Source: Verrucomicrobiota bacterium (lineage in GTDB: Bacteria; Verrucomicrobiota; Verrucomicrobiia; Chthoniobacterales; UBA10450). From it: a stretch of 5,092 nucleotides of DNA. Positions 1-5,025 of this stretch are shown here, piece after piece; positions within the stretch are counted from its first letter, which is position 1, and each line of letters begins with the position of its first letter. The position numbers were made by a program, and so were the translations under genes. The notes below the pieces were generated by a model. That model saw only the letters and a program-made list of their open reading frames with translations. It was not told where the DNA came from and did not search any database. The stretch spans positions 366 to 5,457 of the forward strand of contig QHRC01000172.1 in the NCBI GenBank assembly GCA_003219995.1, in the 5' to 3' direction.

Positions 1-400
1 GAAGCGCTTCATTAAACTTAAGCGTGGCAAATTTGCCGTCTTTGCTGATTGTCACTCTGGTCGCGCCGACGCGATCAGACCATTCTATGCTGGCAATGCT
101 GTAGCCATCCACCGGCTCCCTGGTGCTGAGATATTTTTTGAAGTTTCTGTCCGACGTCGAGGCAATGGTCACCATGTCGCCTTCCGGCGAACGCGCAGCA
201 TTAGCTACGTAGAGATCTTTGGCAAAATCCGGCGCAGTGATCGGCGCCACGGCCGCCGTGGCAATGGCAAAGGGCGAGCGATTGAGCATTCCTGAATAAC
301 GGTCGAAGTTGAATCGCTTCGGAATCTCATCGGCCCGCTCGGTTGAGATCGAACAAAGCAAAACGAAGATCGAGATGAAAATTCGCGAGCGTCTCATCAT
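1..400 (-). CDS. Partial exported protein, possible GspC/PilP-like coupling protein (C-terminus beyond window)
   Basis: The first 133 codons are visible and the frame stays open to the left edge. The start is an ATG ATG pair: the first ATG shares one base with the gspM stop (TGATG), and an AAGAAAGG Shine-Dalgarno lies 3 nt before the first ATG and 6 nt before the second, so either may be used. Residues 3-23 form a signal peptide or N-terminal anchor (RRSR, then hydrophobic IFISIFVLLCSI, then a polar stretch). Residues 29-60 look like a linker (RFNFDRYSGMLNRSPFAIAT, then Ala/Pro-rich). Residues 61-131 look like a small beta domain: KDLYVANAAR, a short turn, GDMVTIAS, a charged loop, EPVDGYSIASIEWSDRVGATRVTI, then KDGKFATLKF. 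Family knowledge: in GspC and PilP an anchor and flexible linker precede a small periplasmic beta domain that binds the secretin, and their genes lie beside gspL/M or pilN/O. The GspC/PilP assignment is inference from layout and position; I see no diagnostic motif. It could be a lineage-specific secretion accessory protein. Confidence 0.8.
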   Translation of the reverse strand, partial: MMRRSRIFISIFVLLCSISTERADEIPKRFNFDRYSGMLNRSPFAIATAAVAPITAPDFAKDLYVANAARSPEGDMVTIASTSDRNFKKYLSTREPVDGYSIASIEWSDRVGATRVTISKDGKFATLKFNEAL

Positions 401-954
401 CAGCCTTTCTTGCGCTGCACTGGCGCGAACCAGCGGGCGATCTTAAGCTTTCCGCGCATCATCGTAGGGTCGCCGCTATCGATCATTAGACTGACGCTCT
501 CGAACACGACGAATGATTCGGGCTGTTGCACGTCGTAAAGAAAATGGACCAGAGGCGGCCATGGACTCTTTGTTTCAATAGAAGCAAAAACAGTCTGATG
601 ATTGGGGGTAGTTTCGCCCGAGCCAATGGCCGGATTCTCGATCAAGATGTTGTATTTGCCGGCGATCTCTTTCAACTGATCGAGCAAGGTGGATGCTTCC
701 GCCGGATTTTTTAGCGTGGGTTGATGTTGAGTGAGCCATTGGTCGCGTTTCGTCCAGAGATCACGGTCTTTTATATAAACAACCTGTTCGGCGCGAGCTG
801 CCTGGCGCGTTGCCAGTTGGGCGCGCGCCCTGGCGAGGGCGCCGAAAAGCCAGTTCCAAATGACCAGGTTGAGCAAGACGATAAGCGCGCCAGCGACAAT
901 CCATGCGAGAATGCGCTCCCGCTGATTCATCCGCTCGTACCAGGCTGGGATCAT
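400..954 (-). CDS. gspM: Type II secretion system protein M (GspM / PilO-like)
   Basis: This 184-residue protein has the GspM/PilO plan. Residues 1-14 are a short charged cytoplasmic tail (MNQRER just before the membrane). Residues 16-38 are one membrane segment (LAWIVAGALIVLLNLVIWNWLF). Residues 40-75 are a charged, Ala/Arg-rich helix likely to form a coiled coil. Residues 85-176 are a periplasmic alpha/beta domain: a helix (ASTLLDQLKEIAGKY), strands ILIENPAI and VFASIETKS, a second helix (PWPPLVHFLYDVQ) and strands SFVVFESVSLMID and GKLKIARWFA, consistent with a circularly permuted ferredoxin-like fold. Known role: GspM dimerises with GspL and stabilises the inner-membrane platform. The ATG overlaps the gspL stop by four bases (ATGA), and a GGAGGG Shine-Dalgarno at 964-969 lies 9 nt upstream. 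Length is close to typical GspM. Sequence alone does not separate GspM from PilO; the neighbouring GspK- and GspL-like genes favour GspM. Confidence 0.9.
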   Translation of the reverse strand: MIPAWYERMNQRERILAWIVAGALIVLLNLVIWNWLFGALARARAQLATRQAARAEQVVYIKDRDLWTKRDQWLTQHQPTLKNPAEASTLLDQLKEIAGKYNILIENPAIGSGETTPNHQTVFASIETKSPWPPLVHFLYDVQQPESFVVFESVSLMIDSGDPTMMRGKLKIARWFAPVQRKKG

Positions 955-2186
955 CGTGGTTTTCCCTCCAAGCGAAACTGCGCATGATTGTTCGGCAAAA
1001 TGCGCGGCGCCGCCATGTCGAACTGAAAGACTTGCAGCTCCCGGTTCTTCTTTACCTTGTCGATGAATTGGTAGGCCAGCGCGGCCGAACTAGATTCGCC
1101 GTCCACGGAAATTTGCCGAGCAGACTGGCTGTAGGTGGTAATGCGAACGTCAGGCGACGGAAGGCTCTCGAAAAGATGCAGCAAAATTTCCACCGGGTAA
1201 TAGCGCGAATCGATAGCGGGAGCGAGCGCCTTCCAGTTCCCCTCCGCGGCCTGGACGAATGAGGTCTGCGGGGCATCGCGCGCAATGCTTCGATCAAGAC
1301 GCCCAATTTCAAAGTCAACGGAGGCAAGGGAAGCGAGACTGAGAAAGAGAAGTCCGGCGTAAACGGCGCCGGCCCAGAGAAGTCTTCGGCGCCACTCTCC
1401 TTGTCTGGCAAGTTGCGACCGGCGCTGCCGCCAGCTTTCGGGCAGGAGATTTAGTTTTACCGAGGCCGGCGGCGTTTCGACACTAACGAGCTCGGTGGGG
1501 CTGGCCATGATCCCCTGCACCGTGTCGCGCAACTCATAACAGGTCTCGTCCAATAACACGTTTGGAAACGATACGCTGATTCCCTGCAATTCTGCGCTCA
1601 ATGCCAGTTGCGGCAATTCTATCCGCAGCTGTTCCGGCGCCACGCCGTCGAGCGTTCGAGTAAGACTGACTTTGCCATTCTCGGTCACTGCGGAAACCAG
1701 CGTTTCGCCTTCGGGATAGATAAGAAGGGCATTGCCTTCGGGCGCATGAGTACTCGCCCGTTGCGCAGCGTAAACGGTCACCTGCCGCGGGATGTAGCCG
1801 CCCGCCAGGAGCGGAGCGGCGATTTCCGCCAGGCGCTCATTCCGCACCGCGATGGCGGAAATAATGCTTTCCGTTTCATTCTGTTCGATCAGTTCGAAAT
1901 CGGTCGTCACTTCGTCCGGTGAAAACGGAAGCGCTTTCTCGATTTGAATCCGGACCATCTCCGGAAACTCCGTTGGATCGACCGTGGGCAATCGAAGTCG
2001 CTGCGCGAGCACGGCCGCGATCGGTAGCCCGAGGACCACGTCGTCCTGTGCCCTCAGCAACGGCACGGCTTCATCCAACGTGCGAATCATCAGCACATTC
2101 CACGAACCATTGCCCTCCGCGGAACGCAATAAGTTCCAGCCATGCGCGGTCGGAATTATAAAAACCGATGCCGATGTCGTCTCGAT
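951..2186 (-). CDS. gspL: Type II secretion system protein L (GspL; PilM-PilN-like fusion), probable non-canonical ATC start
   Basis: From 2186 the product is 411 residues; from the first canonical start (TTG at 2129) it is 392. I chose 2186 because the 19 extra residues (beginning ETTSASVFIIPTAHGWNL) read straight into the protein as the beta-1/beta-2 start of a PilM/GspL actin-like cytoplasmic domain, and a GGAAGGAG Shine-Dalgarno lies 7 nt before the ATC. Layout in the long numbering: cytoplasmic domain about 1-235, including VVLGLPIAAVLAQRLRLP and the PilM-like FPEMVRIQIEKALPFSPDE; VKLNLLPESWRQRR at about 243-256, matching the NLLP element of PilN; one membrane segment at about 269-290 (LLWAGAVYAGLLFLSLASLASV); periplasmic ferredoxin-like domain about 325-410 (VRITTYSQSARQISVDG, helix ALAYQFIDKVKKN, VFQFDMAAP). 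Known role: GspL recruits the GspE ATPase to the membrane and pairs with GspM. It lies 1 nt after gspK and overlaps gspM by 4 nt. Confidence 0.88.
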   Translation of the reverse strand: METTSASVFIIPTAHGWNLLRSAEGNGSWNVLMIRTLDEAVPLLRAQDDVVLGLPIAAVLAQRLRLPTVDPTEFPEMVRIQIEKALPFSPDEVTTDFELIEQNETESIISAIAVRNERLAEIAAPLLAGGYIPRQVTVYAAQRASTHAPEGNALLIYPEGETLVSAVTENGKVSLTRTLDGVAPEQLRIELPQLALSAELQGISVSFPNVLLDETCYELRDTVQGIMASPTELVSVETPPASVKLNLLPESWRQRRSQLARQGEWRRRLLWAGAVYAGLLFLSLASLASVDFEIGRLDRSIARDAPQTSFVQAAEGNWKALAPAIDSRYYPVEILLHLFESLPSPDVRITTYSQSARQISVDGESSSAALAYQFIDKVKKNRELQVFQFDMAAPRILPNNHAQFRLEGKPR

Positions 2187-2187
2187 A

Positions 2188-3180
2188 TCAAAGCTCCTTC
2201 CAGGAAATCAATTGAGGAACATTAACATTGTTGGCCCTGCGAATCACCATCTGGACGATTCGCATCGCCGCACCCGATTTGCCAGTGCTTACTATTCGCA
2301 GCACCGGGTCCTTGAATCCGACAAGACCAGCCAGTTGCTGAAATTGTTGCGGTGAAAAACCGAGCGCCGCCCGCACATCCTCGAGGTTCTTGAATGGCGC
2401 ATCGTCGGCGGTTCCATCGATCCCGTCGGGTCCGCGCCGCACGAGCAAAAAACGGTCGACCAACTCCTCCGTCATCCCAGGCAGGGCCAGCAGCACTTCG
2501 CGCGAAGCCCAGGCGAGATCAATCGGGCCGGTGCTGTTGAGAGTAAAATTCTCATCCCAGCCCGGAGCCGAAGTAAATTCTTCCCAACCCTTGATCTTCT
2601 TCAACTCATCCACTCGGACCAGCGGTGCATTTGCAGGCTGATAATCTTCGCTCGCCTCCGCTCCGTTTAATCGCACCAGATCATCGGGATCCACCCAGTC
2701 GAGCAAACAATCGATCATCCGGTTGCGTTCATTCAGATCAACACCTTGGTTCTCGAGATATTTCCGCAAAATTTCGAGGCGCCTCGGGTCTTCGCCGGCC
2801 AGCAGCCAATTCACATTCAGCCGGCCCCCTTCCCCGGTGATGCGGACGTCGTAATTTTCCCGCTCATTGATTTGTCGGCGGAGATTTGGGGAACCCGGCT
2901 TGATGTTTGGATGCAAAGCAACCTCCGCGCCGGAGCAAGCCATCGCTTCCGCTTCCAGAACGCGGTTCGCGTTTCCGGACAGCGTAAGACGTGAATCGAT
3001 ATCGAGCGCCCACGAAATCACCATCGCGCTAAGCAAGAAAAGCGCCCAGAGCGCGAGCATAAGCGCCGCGCCTCTGACGTCTGATCTGTGACAGCTGATC
3101 GCTGCCCTCTGTCCTTTGACCTCCCTGGCCGTAGCCTTGGCGAAGGCGGCTGTCCTCTGACCTCTGGCTAAGATCGACAT
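2188..3180 (-). CDS. gspK: Type II secretion system minor pseudopilin GspK
   Basis: The start is the ATG two bases after the gspJ stop; the frame stays open further upstream but only as a shadow of gspJ. The product is 330 residues. Residues 1-37 are an unusually long leader ending VRG, with predicted prepilin peptidase cleavage between G37 and A38, followed by the hydrophobic helix AALMLALWALFLLSAMVISW. As usual for GspK, the +5 position is not Glu. The mature part shows GspK hallmarks: GGRLNVNWLL (118-127), MIDCLLDWVDPDD (155-167), the following NGAE with a downstream Tyr (172-180), PLVRVDELKKIKGWEE (186-201), and a helix-hairpin-helix-like segment with WASREVLLALPGMTEELVDRFLLVRRG (224-250). 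The C-terminal part (291-316) resembles the final beta strands of the family. Known role: GspK caps the pseudopilus tip with GspI and GspJ. Oddity: leader residues 6-37 are encoded by repeat-like DNA (see the repeat at 3071-3165). No clear Shine-Dalgarno is visible, so translation is probably coupled to gspJ. Confidence 0.93.
   Translation of the reverse strand: MSILARGQRTAAFAKATAREVKGQRAAISCHRSDVRGAALMLALWALFLLSAMVISWALDIDSRLTLSGNANRVLEAEAMACSGAEVALHPNIKPGSPNLRRQINERENYDVRITGEGGRLNVNWLLAGEDPRRLEILRKYLENQGVDLNERNRMIDCLLDWVDPDDLVRLNGAEASEDYQPANAPLVRVDELKKIKGWEEFTSAPGWDENFTLNSTGPIDLAWASREVLLALPGMTEELVDRFLLVRRGPDGIDGTADDAPFKNLEDVRAALGFSPQQFQQLAGLVGFKDPVLRIVSTGKSGAAMRIVQMVIRRANNVNVPQLISWKEL
2194..2201 (-). 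promoter_or_regulatory. Strong Shine-Dalgarno (GGAAGGAG) that points to the upstream start of gspL
   Basis: GGAAGGAG on the minus strand ends 7 nt before the ATC at 2186 and 64 nt before the TTG at 2129. It lies inside the last codons of gspK (Trp-Lys-Glu-Leu-stop). No ATG, GTG or TTG in the gspL frame lies between the upstream in-frame stop and 2129. The site therefore supports initiation at 2186 or an original ATG there. Confidence 0.7.
3071..3165 (-). repeat. Degenerate GAGGTCAGAGGACAG repeats inside the gspK leader
   Basis: On the minus strand GAGGTCAGAGGACAG (3164-3150) recurs as GAGGTCAAAGGACAG (3123-3109), 14 of 15 bases identical and 41 bp apart. A third partial unit, GACGTCAGAGG, lies at 3081-3071. 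Between the first two is CCGCCTTCGCCAAGGCTACG, translating to AAFAKATAR. From memory, both strings occur as dispersed intergenic repeats in uncultured Verrucomicrobiota. Here they are read as codons for leader residues 6-37 of GspK. Confidence 0.65.
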
Positions 3181-3182
3181 CG

Positions 3183-3884
3183 TCAAAACGGTGTTCGGCC
3201 CAGGGGAATAATCACCTCCCAGGGCATTGCGGCGTCGCTTCGTCCGATAACAATTTTCACCAGCCGTGGCAGGAGCATCGTGTCGGTCCATCGCCCCACC
3301 CAACCATTCAAGCGCGGATCGAAGTACTGGATTTGAAGGCTGCCCACGTCCTCGATCAACGGGACCCAGGTCTCGTGTTCGTGGGTGATGGATGAGTCGT
3401 CTTTTGGCTTTCGCAATAAGCCAAGGTCGAGCCGGTCGCTTTTTTTGTTTTCCGGCTGCAACCGCAGCCAGACCGTAAATTCGCCGGGCGCATAACGCGT
3501 GAGCAATCCTGGGCCGGCGCTGCAAGTCCACTTGATCTCATCGCGCGGGCGATCGTTTAACTTGAACGGCTCACCCGTCAGCGCGCCGCTGCCCGGCGGC
3601 AAGCTTTGCCATTGCGCCATCAACAGCTCCCGCAAACCCTCGTAGCGCGCATCGGCCGCGCTCGTCTCCGATGAGACTCGCATCGCCGTCAGGTTCGATT
3701 CCACGAATCGATAAATCGCCACGGACATCATCGCCAGAATCCCCACCGCCAGCGTGATCTCGAGCAAGGTGAACCCGCCAGCGCCTTTTGCTTTTCGCGA
3801 AATGACCCGATCCGCAATCCGCAAGAAGTTCACGGGCCGCGGCGGGCAATCCGCAATTCCGTGATTATCCGGGTCGATAAACAT
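3183..3884 (-). CDS. gspJ: Type II secretion system minor pseudopilin GspJ
   Basis: From the ATG at 3884 the protein has 233 residues and overlaps gspI by 20 nt. A GTG at 3914 would add ten residues and a 50-nt overlap. An in-frame GTG at 3833 would give a leader of 20 residues. The prepilin site is clear: GAGG before FTLLEITLAVGILAMMSVAIYRF, with F38 as mature residue 1 and E42 as the conserved Glu+5. The rest fits GspJ: a long amphipathic helix to about residue 95, then a beta-rich domain with FTVWLRLQPE, a hydrophobic strand (LIEDVGSLQIQYFDP, 176-190), GWVGRWTDTMLLPRLVKIVIG (194-214), and a closing EVIIPLGR. The Trp-x-x-x-Trp ... LPR pattern before the final strand is typical of GspJ. Known role: it forms the tip complex with GspI and GspK. 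The leader is long (37 residues) and partly encoded by short direct repeats. The gspK start follows two bases after its stop. Confidence 0.92.
   Translation of the reverse strand: MFIDPDNHGIADCPPRPVNFLRIADRVISRKAKGAGGFTLLEITLAVGILAMMSVAIYRFVESNLTAMRVSSETSAADARYEGLRELLMAQWQSLPPGSGALTGEPFKLNDRPRDEIKWTCSAGPGLLTRYAPGEFTVWLRLQPENKKSDRLDLGLLRKPKDDSSITHEHETWVPLIEDVGSLQIQYFDPRLNGWVGRWTDTMLLPRLVKIVIGRSDAAMPWEVIIPLGRTPF
3814..3856 (-). repeat. Paired GCAATCCGCAA direct repeats inside the gspJ leader
   Basis: On the plus strand GCAATCCGCAA occurs exactly at 3814-3824 and 3846-3856, 32 bp apart. On the coding strand this reads TTGCGGATTGC and gives the paired peptide strings IAD in GIADCP and RIADRV. 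From memory, GGATTGCGGATTGC-type tandem strings (translating to RIADCGLRIADCGL) are common low-complexity intergenic repeats in uncultured bacterial genomes. Here they lie in codons for leader residues upstream of the prepilin peptidase site. Confidence 0.55.
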
Positions 3885-4374
3885 AGAACTCGATCTGTTT
3901 CGACTGCGAGACACCGCCGCCTGCCCACTGCGCGGTCAAAATGACAAGATTGATTCCGCCGAGCTGGCCGCCATCCGGTTCGGTCAAACCGGCCGGTGCG
4001 CTTTTCTGGATCAGCTTCACCACGCCGTAGCCCGTGTCGATGTTGAATTCCTTCACGGTGTCGGGAAATCCCGGCGTAGCCTGAATTTCCGCCATCCGGT
4101 TGGACAAAATCTGCCGCACGCGATCCTCTTCCGCGCTAAGCGTGCTTGCATGCAAACAATTCTCGACCGCACGACCGAGCGCGAGCACTCCGATCGCGAA
4201 AATAAAGACCCCAAGGAGCACCTCGTACAATGCGAACGCATTTCTCGATCTTGAAATTGTCGATCTTAGGTAGGGGCGATTGACCTCAATCGCCCGCGAA
4301 CGCCAATCCGGCTGGGCTCGGTTCAGCGAACCGTCCCTACCTTTGCGTATCGCTTGGGGATTACCTCGCCGCAT
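3865..4374 (-). CDS. gspI: Type II secretion system minor pseudopilin GspI
   Basis: The only reasonable start is the ATG at 4374, which overlaps the end of gspH by 14 nt; no other ATG, GTG or TTG lies in frame before the prepilin site. The product is 169 residues. The prepilin motif is NA-FALYEVLLGVFIFAIGVLAL: F47 would be mature residue 1 and E51 the Glu+5, with Ala instead of Gly at -1. The mature chain of about 123 residues is the normal GspI size. It has the expected long helix (GRAVENCLHASTLSAEEDRVRQILSNRMAEIQA, starting at 67) and a C-terminal strand pair with LTAQWAGGG then QIEFYVYRP, matching the V-x-W ... strand ending of GspI. Known role: GspI nucleates the tip complex with GspJ and GspK. 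Oddity: the 46-residue leader is far longer than the usual 5-10, and residues 12-36 are encoded by a 73-bp inverted-repeat element. The call rests on the motif and gene order. Confidence 0.9.
   Translation of the reverse strand: MRRGNPQAIRKGRDGSLNRAQPDWRSRAIEVNRPYLRSTISRSRNAFALYEVLLGVFIFAIGVLALGRAVENCLHASTLSAEEDRVRQILSNRMAEIQATPGFPDTVKEFNIDTGYGVVKLIQKSAPAGLTEPDGGQLGGINLVILTAQWAGGGVSQSKQIEFYVYRPG
4269..4341. repeat. 73-bp structured inverted-repeat element (REP/MITE-like) inside the gspI leader
   Basis: The ends are near-perfect inverted repeats: GGTAGGGGCG at 4269-4278 and CGTCCCTACC at 4332-4341 pair at nine of ten positions. Inside are two perfect hairpins: GGGCGATTGA / TCAATCGCCC (10-bp stem, 2-nt loop, 4274-4295) and CGGTTC / GAACCG (6-bp stem, 3-nt loop, 4319-4333). 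Because stem and terminal sequences overlap, the element could fold as a cloverleaf or as alternative hairpins. There is no transposase. The length is not a multiple of three, yet the gspI frame runs through without a stop. It resembles non-autonomous palindromic elements normally found between genes. Confidence 0.75.
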
Positions 4375-4834
4375 AATTTGTCAGCTCAGCGCGCGCGCTG
4401 AGCGCCGAGTAATGCGCGCTCCATGACCCATCACGTCCGCTAAATTCGACAACAGCCGGCTCGCACGTGCCGGACGGCCAGAAAATCCATTGCGCCGGCG
4501 GATTCTTTGTCAGGGCCGCGGGCAAGGTCAGTTTCAAAACATCGTCGCGACCCAACTGAAATTCCGACAAAACTTTCGCTTGCTCATCTTTTGCAAAAGC
4601 TTCCGGACGCAGCACGACCTCTTTCTCGCGCCAAACAATAAGATAAGGGCGACGTTCCACTACGCTTCGCTCCTGCGCCTGACGCACAAGATTGTTGAAA
4701 CCCTCGAGTGAACGTCGGAGCCGCTTGTCCGCGAGCACGCCGTTCAAGCTCGGCACCGCCAGCAACAACACCAGCATCAAAATGAAAACCGTGATCACGA
4801 TCTCGATCAACGTAAACGCGCGGCAGCGTCGCAT
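4361..4834 (-). CDS. gspH: Type II secretion system minor pseudopilin GspH (FimT/GspH family)
   Basis: This is the first visible gene of the operon, 157 residues. The ATG at 4834 is the only canonical start after the upstream in-frame stop; it gives a short leader MRRCRA before FTLIEIVITVFILMLVLLLAVPSL. F7 is mature residue 1 and E11 the conserved Glu+5. The -1 residue is Ala rather than Gly. The helix continues through DKRLRRSLEGFNNLVRQAQERSVVERR, then the C-terminal beta domain follows: PYLIVWREKEVVLRP, FQLGRDDVLKLTLP, and the GspH/FimT-like WIFWPSGTCEPAVVEFSG (116-133), where the aromatic-Phe-x-Pro-x-Gly turn and following strand are typical. Known role: GspH links the tip complex to the GspG shaft. 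Shine-Dalgarno is weak. Its end overlaps the gspI start. FimT is the alternative name if the system is a type IV pilus; the following I-J-K genes favour GspH. Confidence 0.88.
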   Translation of the reverse strand: MRRCRAFTLIEIVITVFILMLVLLLAVPSLNGVLADKRLRRSLEGFNNLVRQAQERSVVERRPYLIVWREKEVVLRPEAFAKDEQAKVLSEFQLGRDDVLKLTLPAALTKNPPAQWIFWPSGTCEPAVVEFSGRDGSWSAHYSALSARAELTNYAAR

Positions 4835-4874
4835 CGCCGAAGTTACGCCGTGCTCATCAAATCACAACGGGCGT

Positions 4875-4983
4875 TGTAGCTGCCGCTGTCCTCAGCGGCA
4901 ATCCCTGTAGCGGCAGCCGTATCGGCTGCAAAACTTTGTAGCGGCAATCTATTTATCGCGCTGTAGCCCCGCGACTGCGGGGC
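4875..4983 (+). repeat. Cluster of four TGTAGC-headed repeats, three with hairpins
   Basis: TGTAGC occurs at 4875-4880, 4906-4911, 4937-4942 and 4962-4967; the first three are exactly 31 bp apart, the fourth 25 bp further. Three copies are followed by or merge into perfect hairpins whose stems differ in sequence: TGCCGCTG/CAGCGGCA (8 bp, 4881-4900), GCAGCCG/CGGCTGC (7 bp, 4913-4929) and GCCCCGC/GCGGGGC (7 bp, 4966-4983). The third copy has GCGGCAATC but no second arm. A conserved head with varying stem sequences implies that structure is kept rather than sequence. No cas genes are seen, and the units are too short and too variable for CRISPR. Confidence 0.7.
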
Positions 4984-5007
4984 GAAAGCGGATGACCGTC
5001 GCACTAC

Positions 5008-5025
5008 CCCGAAAAAAATTTCGGG
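5008..5025. repeat. Hairpin CCCGAAA / TTTCGGG
   Basis: A perfect 7-bp inverted repeat (5008-5014 and 5019-5025) with a 4-nt AAAA loop. Neither strand has a T-run after the stem, so it is not a standard intrinsic terminator. It could be an operator-like palindrome or a chance feature of the repeat-rich region. Confidence 0.4.

Noticed and set aside
1608..1922. Plus-strand open frame opposite gspL
   Set aside because: It lies antisense inside a well-supported gene with no ribosome site or recognisable domain. The same applies to plus-strand frames at 903-1262, 1919-2355, 2390-2994 and 4490-4910.
2127..2129. TTG at 2129 as the gspL start
   Set aside because: It is the first canonical start, but it lacks a good Shine-Dalgarno, leaves a 58-nt gap in an otherwise gapless operon, and removes residues that look like the beginning of the domain. 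Kept only as an alternative.
3181..3531. N-terminal extension of the gspK frame to 3531
   Set aside because: The frame is open there but overlaps almost half of gspJ in another frame, and the translation is Arg/Pro-rich with no pilin features. The ATG at 3180 just after the gspJ stop fits the operon.
400..4834. Type IV pilus (PilM/N/O/FimT/PilV/W/X) rather than type II secretion
   Set aside because: The two systems are homologous, but GspK with its LDWVDPDD and LNVNWL motifs, plus a fused PilM-PilN-like GspL, fit type II secretion better. Without the ATPase and secretin the distinction is not absolute.
4875..4983. CRISPR array
   Set aside because: The conserved head is only six bases, the units are 25-31 bp with self-complementary variable parts, and no cas gene is visible.
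5008..5025. Rho-independent terminator
   Set aside because: The stem is followed by ATAAAATG on the plus strand and GGTAGTGCG on the minus strand, with no T-run on either.
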